Positions 60,201-64,000 of a DNA stretch of 64,000 nt are shown here, piece by piece. The stretch is from the NCBI RefSeq assembly GCF_007860095.1, contig NZ_SJPT01000002.1, forward strand, positions 372,001 through 436,000. The letters run 5' to 3'. How positions within the stretch are numbered: the first letter of the stretch is position 1; each line of letters starts with the position of its first letter. The DNA is from Novipirellula galeiformis (GTDB lineage: Bacteria > Planctomycetota > Planctomycetia > Pirellulales > Pirellulaceae). The notes beneath the pieces are model-generated. The model saw only the letters and a program-made list of their open reading frames with translations, did not search any database and was not told the DNA's origin. The position numbers and the translations under genes are program-made.

Positions 60201-61138
60201 TTACCGGCGAAGACACCTTCTCGTATACCGTTGCCGACAATCTGGGGTTACGAAGCGACCCCGCGATTGTCACGATCAACGCGAACCCCGCGCCGCTCGC
60301 TAAATCGGATGCGGCAGGAACGTTCATTGATGAGGCGGTCGTGATTCCGGTGTCGGTCAACGACTCCGATTCCAACGGAAGCATTGACAAGACCAGTATT
60401 CGGATTGTCTCGGCTCCGGGTCGTGGAGATGCTGTACCGTTGGCGGATGGCTCGATTCGATACATCCCAGCGACCGGTTTCGTAGGGGTTGACTCGTTCA
60501 CCTACTCGATTGCCGATAACGAGGGACGTTACAGTGCTCCGGCAACCGTGACGGTTCAAGTCGTCGCCAGTCGTCTCCAGAATCCAAATAATTTCTCGGA
60601 TGTGAATGGCGACGGGGATGTTTCCGCTCTCGATGCGTTGTTGATTGTCAACCGATTGATGCTGGCCGGTGGGAATGTTTCCAGCATTCCGGTCGAACCA
60701 GGCGATCGGGGACCCAATTACTACGACACCTCGGGTGATAAGAAGATCTCGGCTCTCGATGCACTGCAAGTCATCAATCAATTGATGCTTCGTGGCACGG
60801 TTCCGGGCGGTTCAAGCGGTGCCGGTGAAATGCCTGATGGTGAACAAGTTACCAACGGGAACAACGTCATCACGACTTCAATCCCGATGATGACCAGCGA
60901 GACCGTTGCGGTGATCGCAGAGCCGAACTCGCCATTCGCTCTCGCACCGCGTCCGGACATGCTTGAGTCCTCCGGTGTGATTGCAAGTTCCGAAACGACA
61001 CCGAACTCGGTGGACGACTCGGATACTGATGATTGGCTCGATACCGATGTGGTCGATTTGATCGCCGTGGAGCGTGACTCGGAAGCTTCCGAGGAAGACG
61101 CGTTTTCGGCACTCGATTCGGTCTTCCTTGACTTCTAG
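42287..61138 (+). CDS. Giant secreted modular protein 2 (two metzincin domains, GEVED, about 13 cadherin-like domains, dockerin)
   Basis: 6283 residues, start at 42287 with GAGG upstream. The leader ends ETLERRELLA (motif 26-33). Approximate order: matrixin-like domain 165-364 with HEIGHGIGLGH (H314, E315, H318, H324); PPC-like 367-505; Ig-like 508-770; second metzincin 805-1010 with HEVGHAIGLGH (H950, E951, H954, H960); PPC-like 1005-1118; beta-helix 1151-1938; further PPC-like modules; a propeller-like region 2378-2805 not seen in giant protein 1; PPC-like 3258-3398; short beta-helix 3702-3905; GEVED 4305-4395 (LDAWIDFDGNG, GEVEDHRIS); about 13 cadherin-like domains to 6092; dockerin 6100-6172 (DVNGDGDVSALD, DTSGDKKISALD). 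It ends EEDAFSALDSVFLDF. From about residue 805 it is collinear with giant protein 1 and looks like its paralogue. It is probably a zinc- and calcium-dependent surface protein; substrate unknown. Confidence 0.9.
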   Translation: MTQRRNFRKSATLSKKTSRRLHHETLERRELLAAEIGMLGERDIQAMVSSFPSSADSAGGEADQYRSQMASAYAMDAMYSAGTTQAVAAESASPHLQMLDANGTQMAVGASFDDLDVHPHAVFAEGTPTEVVEEWERRFSGPTSENGISLQGGRWDTSASGTSQNYGDAVTLTWSIVPDGTIVAGSDGPGAASNLISFFDGIYGTGGNTVAERPWFPLIKKAYDDWSALSGITFVYEANDDGMAMSNPALGELGVRGDMRIGGATVDGDYGVLAYNFYPTSSGVGGDMVIDTADIFLANNASGESLALHNMLMHEIGHGIGLGHVTPVNQTKLLEPFVSTAFRGPQHDDILAAQSLYGDRYDDNDVPENAVDLGSIDADPIEMFDVSIDRDSDADWYSFSGSADTLVTIVVAPDGQIYDVGIDGGTIRSIDSTQLGDLRFELYGPDGTLIRSQDAGGVGRPEIISGLRLSETGAYTLGVFGRSTYGPTLGDVTESQLYSLSINRSDFSDPRLIAVAPNGSDLFDLDPADQANQNIRQTAPTELRVTFSGLNALDSATLDALEIYYSETGNFEADSDLVPIPYRGLDADGRNVTLRFAENLKDGFYQLSVSTDLTSVIGAAFVPTNPQSVPGDPSKLRDVIGFELELGGKVVAVVPQPIDNGVSRPNEIDVYFDDLDLFRGGSSVDTKSFYQLINTQGTVTTEDDVVIPVVSATRVDADRKVTLSFASDLGSYVSGGSTLRLRIGDSTDFSTVGVTQHNVANTSAADPGLTAATANTIPSAATGSWSTVVVGQEVRNTTASGLSILVDNPGGTDEPGHRDIEVEDHFLFPGARDGDNSITSMPYTFLRNTSYGTNSAGAQLFNDINADQEERFREILELYETFLGIDFYETANSGLALIVGDLSTADPTVVSGVGGVAGLGGPGRVTMDSLDFQDQASNRFGGSFFDVALHEVGHAIGLGHAYDLPPGTVQGSESEYPDTVRPGPSISEWAFPGDNDLVHALYLHQRESLDVDLYRVDVTENGMLKAQTFAQRLSDASLLDTRLSLFRQNGTELELVSSNEDYFGSDSFVEFAVTPGVYFVGVAAEGNEAYDPNSGVSSAGGASEGKYELRVDFSSDVGAAITDAGGSELDGDRDGVAGGNYNFWFKPAGANTIYVNKSAGAGSGLLGSQTNPFNNIPNALAAAQTLVNNGAQDVVVRLLPNGGSDGEISTADDNLAYEVGYIDALDQTLADGRNLVLPGGIQLVIDAGVVMKFLDSRISVGSDDDGVDRSGSSIQVQGTPELPVYFTSYNDRALGSNSNPLLTVQPASGNWGGIEIRNDIDRLQGRGDAERQGIFDNYINHAEFTFGGGEVSTINRVIDPIHLSEARAEVSYNELQFNSRGISADPNTFAVTTFSEPRYQKQSISGDGFVSGYDRVGPSIHGNILVNNATNGLFVRIDTPTGGSLEQLVVPARFDDTDIVHVLSENLLVDGSPGGLFEESTRPNPIIGLAKQAGSGALPAGNYQYSYTFVDAFGFESPGSLAQSVTGVTAGSAVKLSNISPATGKYVGRILYRSVDGGPFKRIAALDKTSRDFTDTVAAPLATAPTLDVSVARVRQGRLDASLVIDPGTIIKTQGARIQLGFGTTLLAEGKEGKEIIFTARGDDRYGAGGTFNTNGDATSIGDPGDWAGIYASPTSRLSLDHTLIAFAGGVTGVGGGTAAFNPIQIHQAEARIANSVFEDNLDGVGGTQLGARSDFAPNSAATIHVTAAQPTIVGNTFVGNSGAVIDINVNALNSELKTDLGRQTGNIDRYELPPANHGPVMRGNRMEDNDVNGMVIRGEVLTTEVVWDDTDIVHVLLSDIEIPDLHTFGGMRLQSSSTESLVVKLNDAEILATGRSLDIVDRIGGRLMVLGQPGFPVVMTSIFDDTAGAGFTPSGEVQNDTIPGGPDAQPGDWQGLRFDPYSHDRNVAVATEREGRTGGVGDLNANIGQHQELGTLAANEKSGDENIRLGFEVYGAIAADRDQDLYSFEGTAGTMVWFDIDRTDAQLDTVLELLDGNGRVLALSQDSRSESMSGQLTFVNNALMRDGHALPMQFDIDPELNATGEYRDLYSQNDGDSAMRVVLPGTSGTRNTFYVRVRSSNPAANYTTMAGIDASRLMGGTSQGGYQFQIRLSETDEFAGSVVRYADLRYATDAIVAIGLPAHSPLAGEIFNPGGTIGLGSLSNTDRGAISIAGTADNTVDVYTFTVDRDSLQGVVPTTNKVSTVFDIDWADGLTRPDTTLYLFDGTSLIAMGTNSNILDDQITPIVPGQTTTEKDLSRGSFGNRDAYIGPLELNPNGNYQIVVGTTGQMPADMTQFTQINPTNTNARLEPLDPTVLIADDRFDYAPTIVSNPSEGTPVQPRGDQLTESLQVAFEDDGSNIVPWQFGDIPLLSIRERVDSNAASRLSIYNPFTGRHDAIIEEATSVPIGAVAQSGRGDIIAIRNEGNTTRTDANTGTTYRVSEDGVFTAIGATGIQTYERAFNTATPPVAINNRDDEGMRFESLAFYNSPTTQTRFLYGLANRGSFTGTIVGTDGTNDTIGGGTTVNANNLIYRLDPDTGAAVSRAGRNMTGGFESANPLDSRIQNNYTNFNFPSETPWAGTNIVAQIQIPTVSPATGGNTGNVVDLVTDINGGEFLYAFTDTGAVWRARFDEDSDNTYASGDIRGIATLIVDPTVVGAVAGTDFITDSNGNQLVLQRVSVGPENFRDVNDTVGISDLYFGVGRPLSQPSAPLRFYAFDLNDLTAQPIFSFGADSVLVDNTATSGDFAGLFFSSLDSTLWHLSDTLRTAPGHGVNALDDRQALQGGGSLRFGFDELDDDFNHLSHLDGDGDGRVSDNSDGNNDLDADDLQGFSGYNFLGGAHGSVQSNSLDLTGFSADDQPKLYFTYLLDTENTNADDNVTSFSDAGLDDVMRDSLRVMIAGDDGQWQLVATNNFDDTINNRVWDDVRGATHEYDPVGSQGYTDVFAQRFVQELFDDNVFRQARIDLGPWAGQQDVKIRFEFSTAGEARPDQSEIQALPGHKLTDGQTLTVSGNMPDRLVDVQGDSLSNLTKAFEFDLGLVVQMPSGRQVTAPLALNRPDGTTIVELVPGVGGLGQIGIATTDTAADVVAKVAAYIANDSDPGTTTVQSPGKPSWIGFNSETQTGSYTFAGLNALIHSTPGISAAVVGVDRVAIDVDISMTDIEVRDAIQFAMANEIHYMDALPSLAAFPVVGNTNAVRLYDLAVSQTVSQGIAAVTGNDTIATAQNIDGEAWTQSSNSNITQSTSRPHVTLRGLGDGSFDYYSFTVDAAGATATFDIDKTTGADLQLHLYDSAGVALAGNDDADVDTGSNTSFDPFLQHTFLAPGTYVIGVAAYPSTSDPGGITGLPVPSGQGYELHVSVDGKAVSAENKLTPLTLINGENAGASNVPGSDFGVYSGSRTVSGLLRAGERSRGLGGANGVYLDDIVIGLAERGESFTGGTQGTQLADNPYHEALRYDSFTGTVAPVREEIESGPYQLEIRLGQEYLGVDNIGKDQRFAINQRLAEALNLEVQSDGSQLIDGDTFTLSNGFESVRFEFNDITIPSLITPVDTDNVAIEYRASDTAAEVAQSIRNAINSGSVRTALGIEVTSRSGELVDTTDAVIIVHGHAAATHDGGIDFSSTESGLTHLLGVITGQNVVLGEDNGDRNRHRDQGQFIVDSNVISFSSGTALNLSASDVAPGNKVPNEGSRPKPGAVRNLPTLNSEGLIPGAVVQNNLLINNGNGILLGGNPAMGGPAAFSRVVNNTVYNSGIGVQIENGAAPTLLNNVFVDNFIGINAVSAGPTVVRGTLYQGNLVSVLGIGVGTEAIIDPTGPLFVNPNATVFDLAGGSPNFYPAAGSPLIDSSIESQIDRSSIVSVKNSVGISQSPIVVTKRDLAGQIRKNGSTDSGQGNNVDIDRGALDRSDTTGPKAQLTSPNDNDSENIDVDPSQTFLQLTEGVYEFFEILITEGAGIGPDASTISADQIILRENGVVLVAGIDFTLGYNPATRTLRLTPMSGIWRPDSTYQIILNNQDTLSSDGTTIRAISDLAGNPLQPNRPTGETRFTIVMPEVKLDYGDAPASYGTLLSNSGARHTLNNSRSPRLGQYVDVDSDGALFPGSDDAWVPVSVSSPAGLFTIVNPAAGATTLIQLNGLPVGGEVLTIDVAGVTTRLELITGSQVPSSSNVAVPFSSTDTVEEVTTKLLSAIRTRVPAAGDSVVVSLDDVLANTLTITAVDDEDGVATGIYTAPNGTVLHVFTMPDAGPGAVAADEVLGYINPLDPAGTNLNVSVTGAGLLDAWIDFDGNGTFESTEQIFVGTPVIQGNNLLTISSSLPAYAAALDGDTWMRFRISDEGKLGPTGVAVGGEVEDHRISVRSVSLPTPFDDSFNAVEDTTLEITVGGAQGTLFDNDTGLSGQLFPVRYFLGALPQHGTIEVIDRTTGEFRYTPNDDYYGEDTFTYRLSTQENVSQQAMNLSTFATVTLNIAPVNDAPAAIDQAFVASEDTTLTITAAELLAGAAGHADPAIPTAPYDESGQTLRILSVTGGDLLTGTTIDQANASSTAITVEGGTLTATFDVDGSLVEVQYTPKLNFNSDNLPPAPGEFRLDQFLFTVEDDGVLVLPDGSIDPSAPVPLTTVATATVRVTPENDAPLLSGDTVAITNPDYIAYYTSLSLTAPVPTEDQSLVIPADFLLQNDLAGPVSAADENQSIRGNDGSISVVQPVALVDPSLGTIALDANGDVVFTPTANVYGQVLFTYTVVDQGVDEAVDGTRVANPLTSTVTSTIFLEPVNDEPVAFDRALSVSEVAEPDGPAVLTFNAADLITGKVGEQPSRGGSFLATLPAPYNESNQDLTLRVVAFATSVDSVDVDDLASGNGTVTLMTGIGGQLTLTFDLVAGAFVSGTYQPPVDYNERDPFDPNDFFTFTIADDGDTAFVSGIANRDLPDARSITAATVTLTVTQTNDPPVFETLPEVDLLERDDSLSTTIPGVIFNQAAGPETALDELAEQTVTFAIVETLSNVPPGLMLQAPRVLADGSLEVFPAPDQFGTATYVVRATDAEPGNPAFNDPRSTDKTFVVNVRPVNDAPRLNPAVLGTSDQVVPTGPNPIIDQAYSVANDGTITYTLREDNTQALGDTSQAYFIPIQRPAATAGYRQIGLLDVFTPGPANEVDPLLPGGAQTLELFDFPAKTALGGDLTGVFEAGVLIGIHYVPPINYNNAIGGDDAFTYTVRDKSQTGDETYSLAADALVPDPLTSTNQVRLNLNPVNDRPQFQINTPQLEVSEDGAKTTINNYAFNINAGPPFTAFDEIDLNSGQQVAFSVTALGFAPEQSSQFFSQFPAIDPNGQLTFRPAANVFGTFEFEVLLTDTGPGNATRGDLISSLPQTMTITVQPVNDPPQINPSVPPLEFSLLEDGDITIPIRGDSSNPGLLDVFQVGPANEAADVNPGGNQTLTLGTPIPVASTGGGTLTRVTDDLGNLIALRYKPRANFTGTDSIIYTVLDNGVTVDVGTGGTSRNTPRIAANTVAINVLPVNDPPIFSGAGDVVSVEDQDTGLGRGVVRVPNWATNVQAGPAGAIDELQGSGTIPAQPTEFVITLIDGDASLFSVAPYATIEDSKATLAYTLAPDATGTATFTAQLRDLGPNDPAIGDNPLGDTQTFTIRVTGVNDAPTFTAGGNVVVDEDSGPYNAPWASSIASGPADESGQTVVFNVTVPLASQALFATQPEINEFGVLRFTPALNAVGTATIVVTASDSGGAVSAPVSFEIQLTEVNDPPQPFSDVLNPSDEDTVLLIPTSQLLANDKDADQATDPSEVLTLVMPEDSFSVSGARVTYDEDTQTIRYDPTNSSVLQSLAPGGRLTDSFTYRLRDKAGDLSAPVVVSVNINGVNDKPEVMNDNPALEPVGSTIVRALDNDTDIDGQIAPNSLRIELQPAFGSVSVDLNGVITYTPFASFTGEDTFSYTVADNLGLRSDPAIVTINANPAPLAKSDAAGTFIDEAVVIPVSVNDSDSNGSIDKTSIRIVSAPGRGDAVPLADGSIRYIPATGFVGVDSFTYSIADNEGRYSAPATVTVQVVASRLQNPNNFSDVNGDGDVSALDALLIVNRLMLAGGNVSSIPVEPGDRGPNYYDTSGDKKISALDALQVINQLMLRGTVPGGSSGAGEMPDGEQVTNGNNVITTSIPMMTSETVAVIAEPNSPFALAPRPDMLESSGVIASSETTPNSVDDSDTDDWLDTDVVDLIAVERDSEASEEDAFSALDSVFLDF

Positions 61139-61169
61139 TTCTAGTGGCGTGTTTGCAGTGTCCCAAACG

Positions 61170-61203
61170 ACGGGGGTGGTGTCAGTACTGACGCTGCCCC
61201 CGT
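61170..61203 (+). terminator. Long hairpin terminator after giant gene 2
   Basis: ACGGGGG (61170-61176) pairs with CCCCCGT (61197-61203). The intervening TGGT/GCTG pair through G-U and G-C, and GTCAGTACTGAC forms the tip, so the RNA stem reaches about 15 bp. It lies 32 nt after the stop; the T-run is interrupted (TTCTCGTT). Confidence 0.55.
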
Positions 61204-61327
61204 TCTCGTTAGGGGGCCATCGTTTTCAAAACAACCGATGAAAAAGGTCTCGCAAACGCGGTCTTAAGCGGCTGAATTGCGGGTTGATCCTGGCTCTTGG
61301 TGCCACTCGTTCACAGCACCACTCTGT

Positions 61328-61381
61328 GGTTGCAGGTGTGTAACCCTCGCCCCCCACTGCAACCGCGATCTTCGCTATAAT
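61328..61381 (+). promoter_or_regulatory. Candidate promoter region with inverted repeat, giant gene 3
   Basis: A perfect 8-bp inverted repeat GGTTGCAG (61328-61335) / CTGCAACC (61357-61364) lies 12 bp before a consensus TATAAT at 61376-61381. No good -35 hexamer is seen at 17 bp. The arrangement suggests an operator next to a -10 element, about 230 bp before the start codon at 61608. This is a candidate only. Confidence 0.3.
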
Positions 61382-61607
61382 CATCCTCGCTCGAGCAGGA
61401 ATGATGTCGTATTTGGCGGTCGATTCCGCGCCGCAATCCAATTGCGCATGAATCGCAATTTTCCGATTTTGCGGAAGAATCGAATTCCGCAGGTGGATTC
61501 CTGACCCACCCGACTAATCTAGTGGGTTACGCCTACGCTTTCCTAGCGCGAAGTAATTTTATCTCGAGACCAGCTCACTGCAAATTTGACACCCGGGAAC
61601 TACATCC

Positions 61608-64000
61608 ATGACGCTCCGCCGCTTCCGTTCAATTCTTGGAAAACAGTCTCACCGTCGCGGTCCCCGCAAGAGTCTCCTTCATCGCTCGCACGCGCGTAAG
61701 ATGCTGACGGAACAGCTTGAAGATCGACGACTGTTGGCTGGCCCCGAGCTGATCGCGATTCGGCCCGATGCCGGAGCGTTGTTGCGAGACGGCGATACCT
61801 TGAATGTTGCACCGCGTGAATTCAACTTGCTGTTCAAGGGCGGCGCGGATCTGAAGGAATCAACCATCAATTCGAACACCGTGCGATTGGTTCGCAGCGG
61901 TGGCGATGGGGCGTTCGGAGATAGCAACGATGTCTCGGTTGCCCTTGGCTATGTCGGCTTGGCGGAACCCGGCAGTGCGGACCCCGAAGAACTCCAGCGA
62001 ATTGTCTTTCGCACTGCTAGCACCGCGTCGCACAACGCGACGGACGACGCCTACGCGTTTCCCGACGATACCTATCGGATCGAGATCATGGGTGCCGGTG
62101 GCGCGGCACTTACAAACACCGGGGGTGAAGCGTTTAACGATGGGGTGGACTACGCGCTTCAGTTCCGTTTGGATCGTGGGCCTCAAGTCGTGGGCGTCGT
62201 GCCTCAACCGGTGCAGCGTGTTGGTGCAAGTCTGAACCAGCAAAGCAATAAGATTGTTGTCTACTTTGACAACCAATTGCTTGATAAAAACGACGCGGTA
62301 GACCCTCGCTTCTATCGACTGATTGATACCGCAACGACGATCGATCGCGGTGACGACGTCACGTTGATTCCACAGACCGCGGTTTACGAAGCGTCGAATC
62401 AATCGGTGACGTTGACGTTTGACTCGGACCTGCCTGAGGGAACGTTTCGGTTGGATGTGGGCTATTCGGCGGATGGCACGTCTGCGAACAACGGCGCCGT
62501 TCAAGTGGGAAGTCTGTTTCCGTCGGTTTCCGGTTCGGTGGCTAGCGGGTACGTCGTCAACAGCTATTTAGGTGACGAGAGTGGCCGCAACGACGATGCG
62601 AGCGACGTGGATGCCTTTGCGTTGCGAGTCGAAACGGGCACGACGGTAAATGTGCGAGTCGAACCCAAGCCAGGCTTGGCAGTCAAAGTGACCTTGCTCG
62701 ACGCGTCGGGGGTCATGGTCGGTGCACCGGTAACGGGAGCCGATGGGGCCGTAGTGTTACTTTCACAACCGGTCACGGCTGGCAACTACACCGTGAAGGT
62801 TGAAAGCGACGGAGGGACAGGATCGTATGTGCTGCAGACCAGCTTGGCGGGCGGCACGTTGTCGATCAACGATGATAACTCGGACGTGACCAAAGCGACG
62901 CAGCTCGGGGTGCTCGGGGCCGCCGGGATCACGTTGACCTCAGCCATCCAACCACAAAGCGTTCCGCTTCCGCCGTATCCCGGTGGCAATGACGAACCCG
63001 GGCATCGCCAAATTCAACGCGAATCGCATATCGGTTCGACCGGCACCGCGTTGACGACGCCCAGTGCGATTATTACGCGCGGCTACTATTTCCCCTCCAC
63101 GATCGGAAGCGATACCAGCGGAAATGCCTATCCCAACTTGATTACCGAGGAAGAGAAGCGGATTGTTCGTGGGATCTACGACGTGTTGGCGGAAGTGTCG
63201 GGCTACGAGTTTATCGAGACGACGAACTCCGGCGGCGGCGGAACCATGATCGGTAAAGGGGACTTGCGCGCGCTCAATCCCTTGATGGGACCCGACGCGG
63301 GTGTCGGTGGCTTGGGAGGCGCCGGTGCGGTCGTCCTCAATGGCGATCTGTTTAATCAAGCCAATCGTTATTACGGCGATGGTTTTACGAGCACGATGAT
63401 GCATGAAATCTTGCATTCGCTGGGGCTCGGTCATGCCTATGAACTACCCGCGGCCATGTCGGGCGTCGGGTTGCCGAACGATGTCACGCCCGGCGACAAC
63501 GATGTCGTTCACTTGCAACGCATTGTGCCACCGAGCAGCACCGACGTGGATCTGTTCAAATTTGTGCTCGAAGAATCAGGCAAATGGAGCGCAGAAACGG
63601 TTGCCGAGCGACGCAGCAGCCCAAGTCAATTGAACACGCTGCTGAAACTATATCGGCAAAATGATGCCGATCCGAACCAACATGACCTCGTCGCTCAGAA
63701 CGATCGCTACTTCGGTAACGATTCGTTTCTTGAATTGGACCTCGGCCCGGGGACCTACTTTGTCGGCGTCACCAGTACTGGTAATGACACCTATGACCCC
63801 AAGGTTCCCGATTCCGGCTATGGCGGAACGAGCGATGGACCCTATGAATTGAAGCTTTCGTTCGAGGCCGATCGAGGCGAGGCCGGACTGCGAGATACCG
63901 ACGGCACGTCACTCGATGGCGACGGCAATGGTGAACCCGGTGGTGTCTATTCATTTTGGTTTCAGGCCAGCGATCAGGCGTCGACGATTTATGTCGACCG
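61608..64000 (+). CDS. Giant secreted modular protein 3, partial (LEPR-XLL leader, intact metzincin motif)
   Basis: An open frame of 797 codons from the ATG at 61608 to the window edge, without a stop. The N-terminus is basic and ends QLEDRRLLAGPELIAIRPD, the LEPR-XLL-type leader. Ig-like modules follow, with GVVPQPV as in the other two giants, then a PPC-like domain at about 305-420 and a GGNDEPGHRQ segment. The metzincin domain has MMHEILHSLGLGHAYELP, with ligands H599, H603 and H609 and catalytic E600. A PPC-like region follows (DVDLFKFVLEESGKWSAETVAER), and the frame reaches the start of the beta-helix region (TIYVD) at the edge. The order matches residues 55-1075 of giant protein 1 and 500-1160 of giant protein 2. 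By analogy it is several thousand residues long; only its first part is visible. Confidence 0.9.
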   Translation, partial: MTLRRFRSILGKQSHRRGPRKSLLHRSHARKMLTEQLEDRRLLAGPELIAIRPDAGALLRDGDTLNVAPREFNLLFKGGADLKESTINSNTVRLVRSGGDGAFGDSNDVSVALGYVGLAEPGSADPEELQRIVFRTASTASHNATDDAYAFPDDTYRIEIMGAGGAALTNTGGEAFNDGVDYALQFRLDRGPQVVGVVPQPVQRVGASLNQQSNKIVVYFDNQLLDKNDAVDPRFYRLIDTATTIDRGDDVTLIPQTAVYEASNQSVTLTFDSDLPEGTFRLDVGYSADGTSANNGAVQVGSLFPSVSGSVASGYVVNSYLGDESGRNDDASDVDAFALRVETGTTVNVRVEPKPGLAVKVTLLDASGVMVGAPVTGADGAVVLLSQPVTAGNYTVKVESDGGTGSYVLQTSLAGGTLSINDDNSDVTKATQLGVLGAAGITLTSAIQPQSVPLPPYPGGNDEPGHRQIQRESHIGSTGTALTTPSAIITRGYYFPSTIGSDTSGNAYPNLITEEEKRIVRGIYDVLAEVSGYEFIETTNSGGGGTMIGKGDLRALNPLMGPDAGVGGLGGAGAVVLNGDLFNQANRYYGDGFTSTMMHEILHSLGLGHAYELPAAMSGVGLPNDVTPGDNDVVHLQRIVPPSSTDVDLFKFVLEESGKWSAETVAERRSSPSQLNTLLKLYRQNDADPNQHDLVAQNDRYFGNDSFLELDLGPGTYFVGVTSTGNDTYDPKVPDSGYGGTSDGPYELKLSFEADRGEAGLRDTDGTSLDGDGNGEPGGVYSFWFQASDQASTIYVD

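Larger units (their letters stand above)
61139..61607. other. Spacer and structured leader before giant gene 3
   Basis: 469 bp with no gene. Besides the terminator and the promoter-like elements listed separately, it holds TGCGGAA (61470-61476) / TTCCGCA (61485-61491) and an ACCCAC/GTGGGT inverted pair near 61507-61530, so the leader RNA of the third giant gene would be folded. A T/A-rich stretch precedes the start. Confidence 0.5.

Overview
The window looks like chromosomal DNA of a planctomycete, most likely a Pirellulaceae member close to Rhodopirellula. This is inferred from protein features, not from any rRNA. The signs are three tandem giant secreted-protein genes with the LEPR-XLL-type leader typical of planctomycetes, type I dockerin tails, a mix of strong and weak Shine-Dalgarno sites, and a palindrome-rich intergenic element. 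I saw no rRNA, tRNA, CRISPR array, transposase or phage structural genes.

Positions 1-8000 hold housekeeping and accessory metabolism. There is a partial minus-strand gene at the left edge, a zinc-independent medium-chain oxidoreductase, a succinate-semialdehyde dehydrogenase-type enzyme, an exported Asp-rich protein with a clear intrinsic terminator, a GH32/GH43-clan glycosidase-like protein and a CHAD-domain protein. A 257-bp element with long imperfect terminal inverted repeats (7749-8005) follows.

Positions 8000-24400 form a dense block of small membrane and envelope-stress genes. They include a DUF1328 (YtjA-type) peptide, a CNNM/CorC-type transporter, an Hpt phosphotransfer protein and a five-gene minus-strand operon. 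That operon runs CsbD-DUF883-like fusion, small anchored proteins, YqjE-like holin-family protein, and a short protein ending in VGWKL. Then come a DUF892/YciF protein, a membrane-anchored C39-like protease, two small lipoproteins, an AI-2E family permease, a DUF2254 protein, MscL with a zinc ribbon and an SAM methyltransferase. A second copy of the CsbD-fusion/VGWKL pair lies at 22364-23147. Many of these families are general or osmotic stress genes in other bacteria, so a shared envelope-protection role is the simplest reading.

Positions 25262-64000 are occupied almost entirely by three tandem paralogous giant genes encoding 5563 aa, 6283 aa and at least 797 aa (cut by the window edge). All share a leader ending LExRxLLA, Ig-like modules, a conserved G(D/E)PGH segment and a metzincin-type region. 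PPC-like modules follow in all three, and beta-helix regions are visible in the two complete ones. The two complete proteins also carry a GEVED domain, tandem cadherin-like domains and a C-terminal dockerin. The first has lost every zinc ligand and the catalytic Glu of its HExxHxxGxxH motif, the second has two intact motifs and the third has one. Strong hairpins follow the stops of the two complete genes, suggesting separate transcripts. The giant proteins probably form very large surface or matrix structures with protease activity; this is inference.
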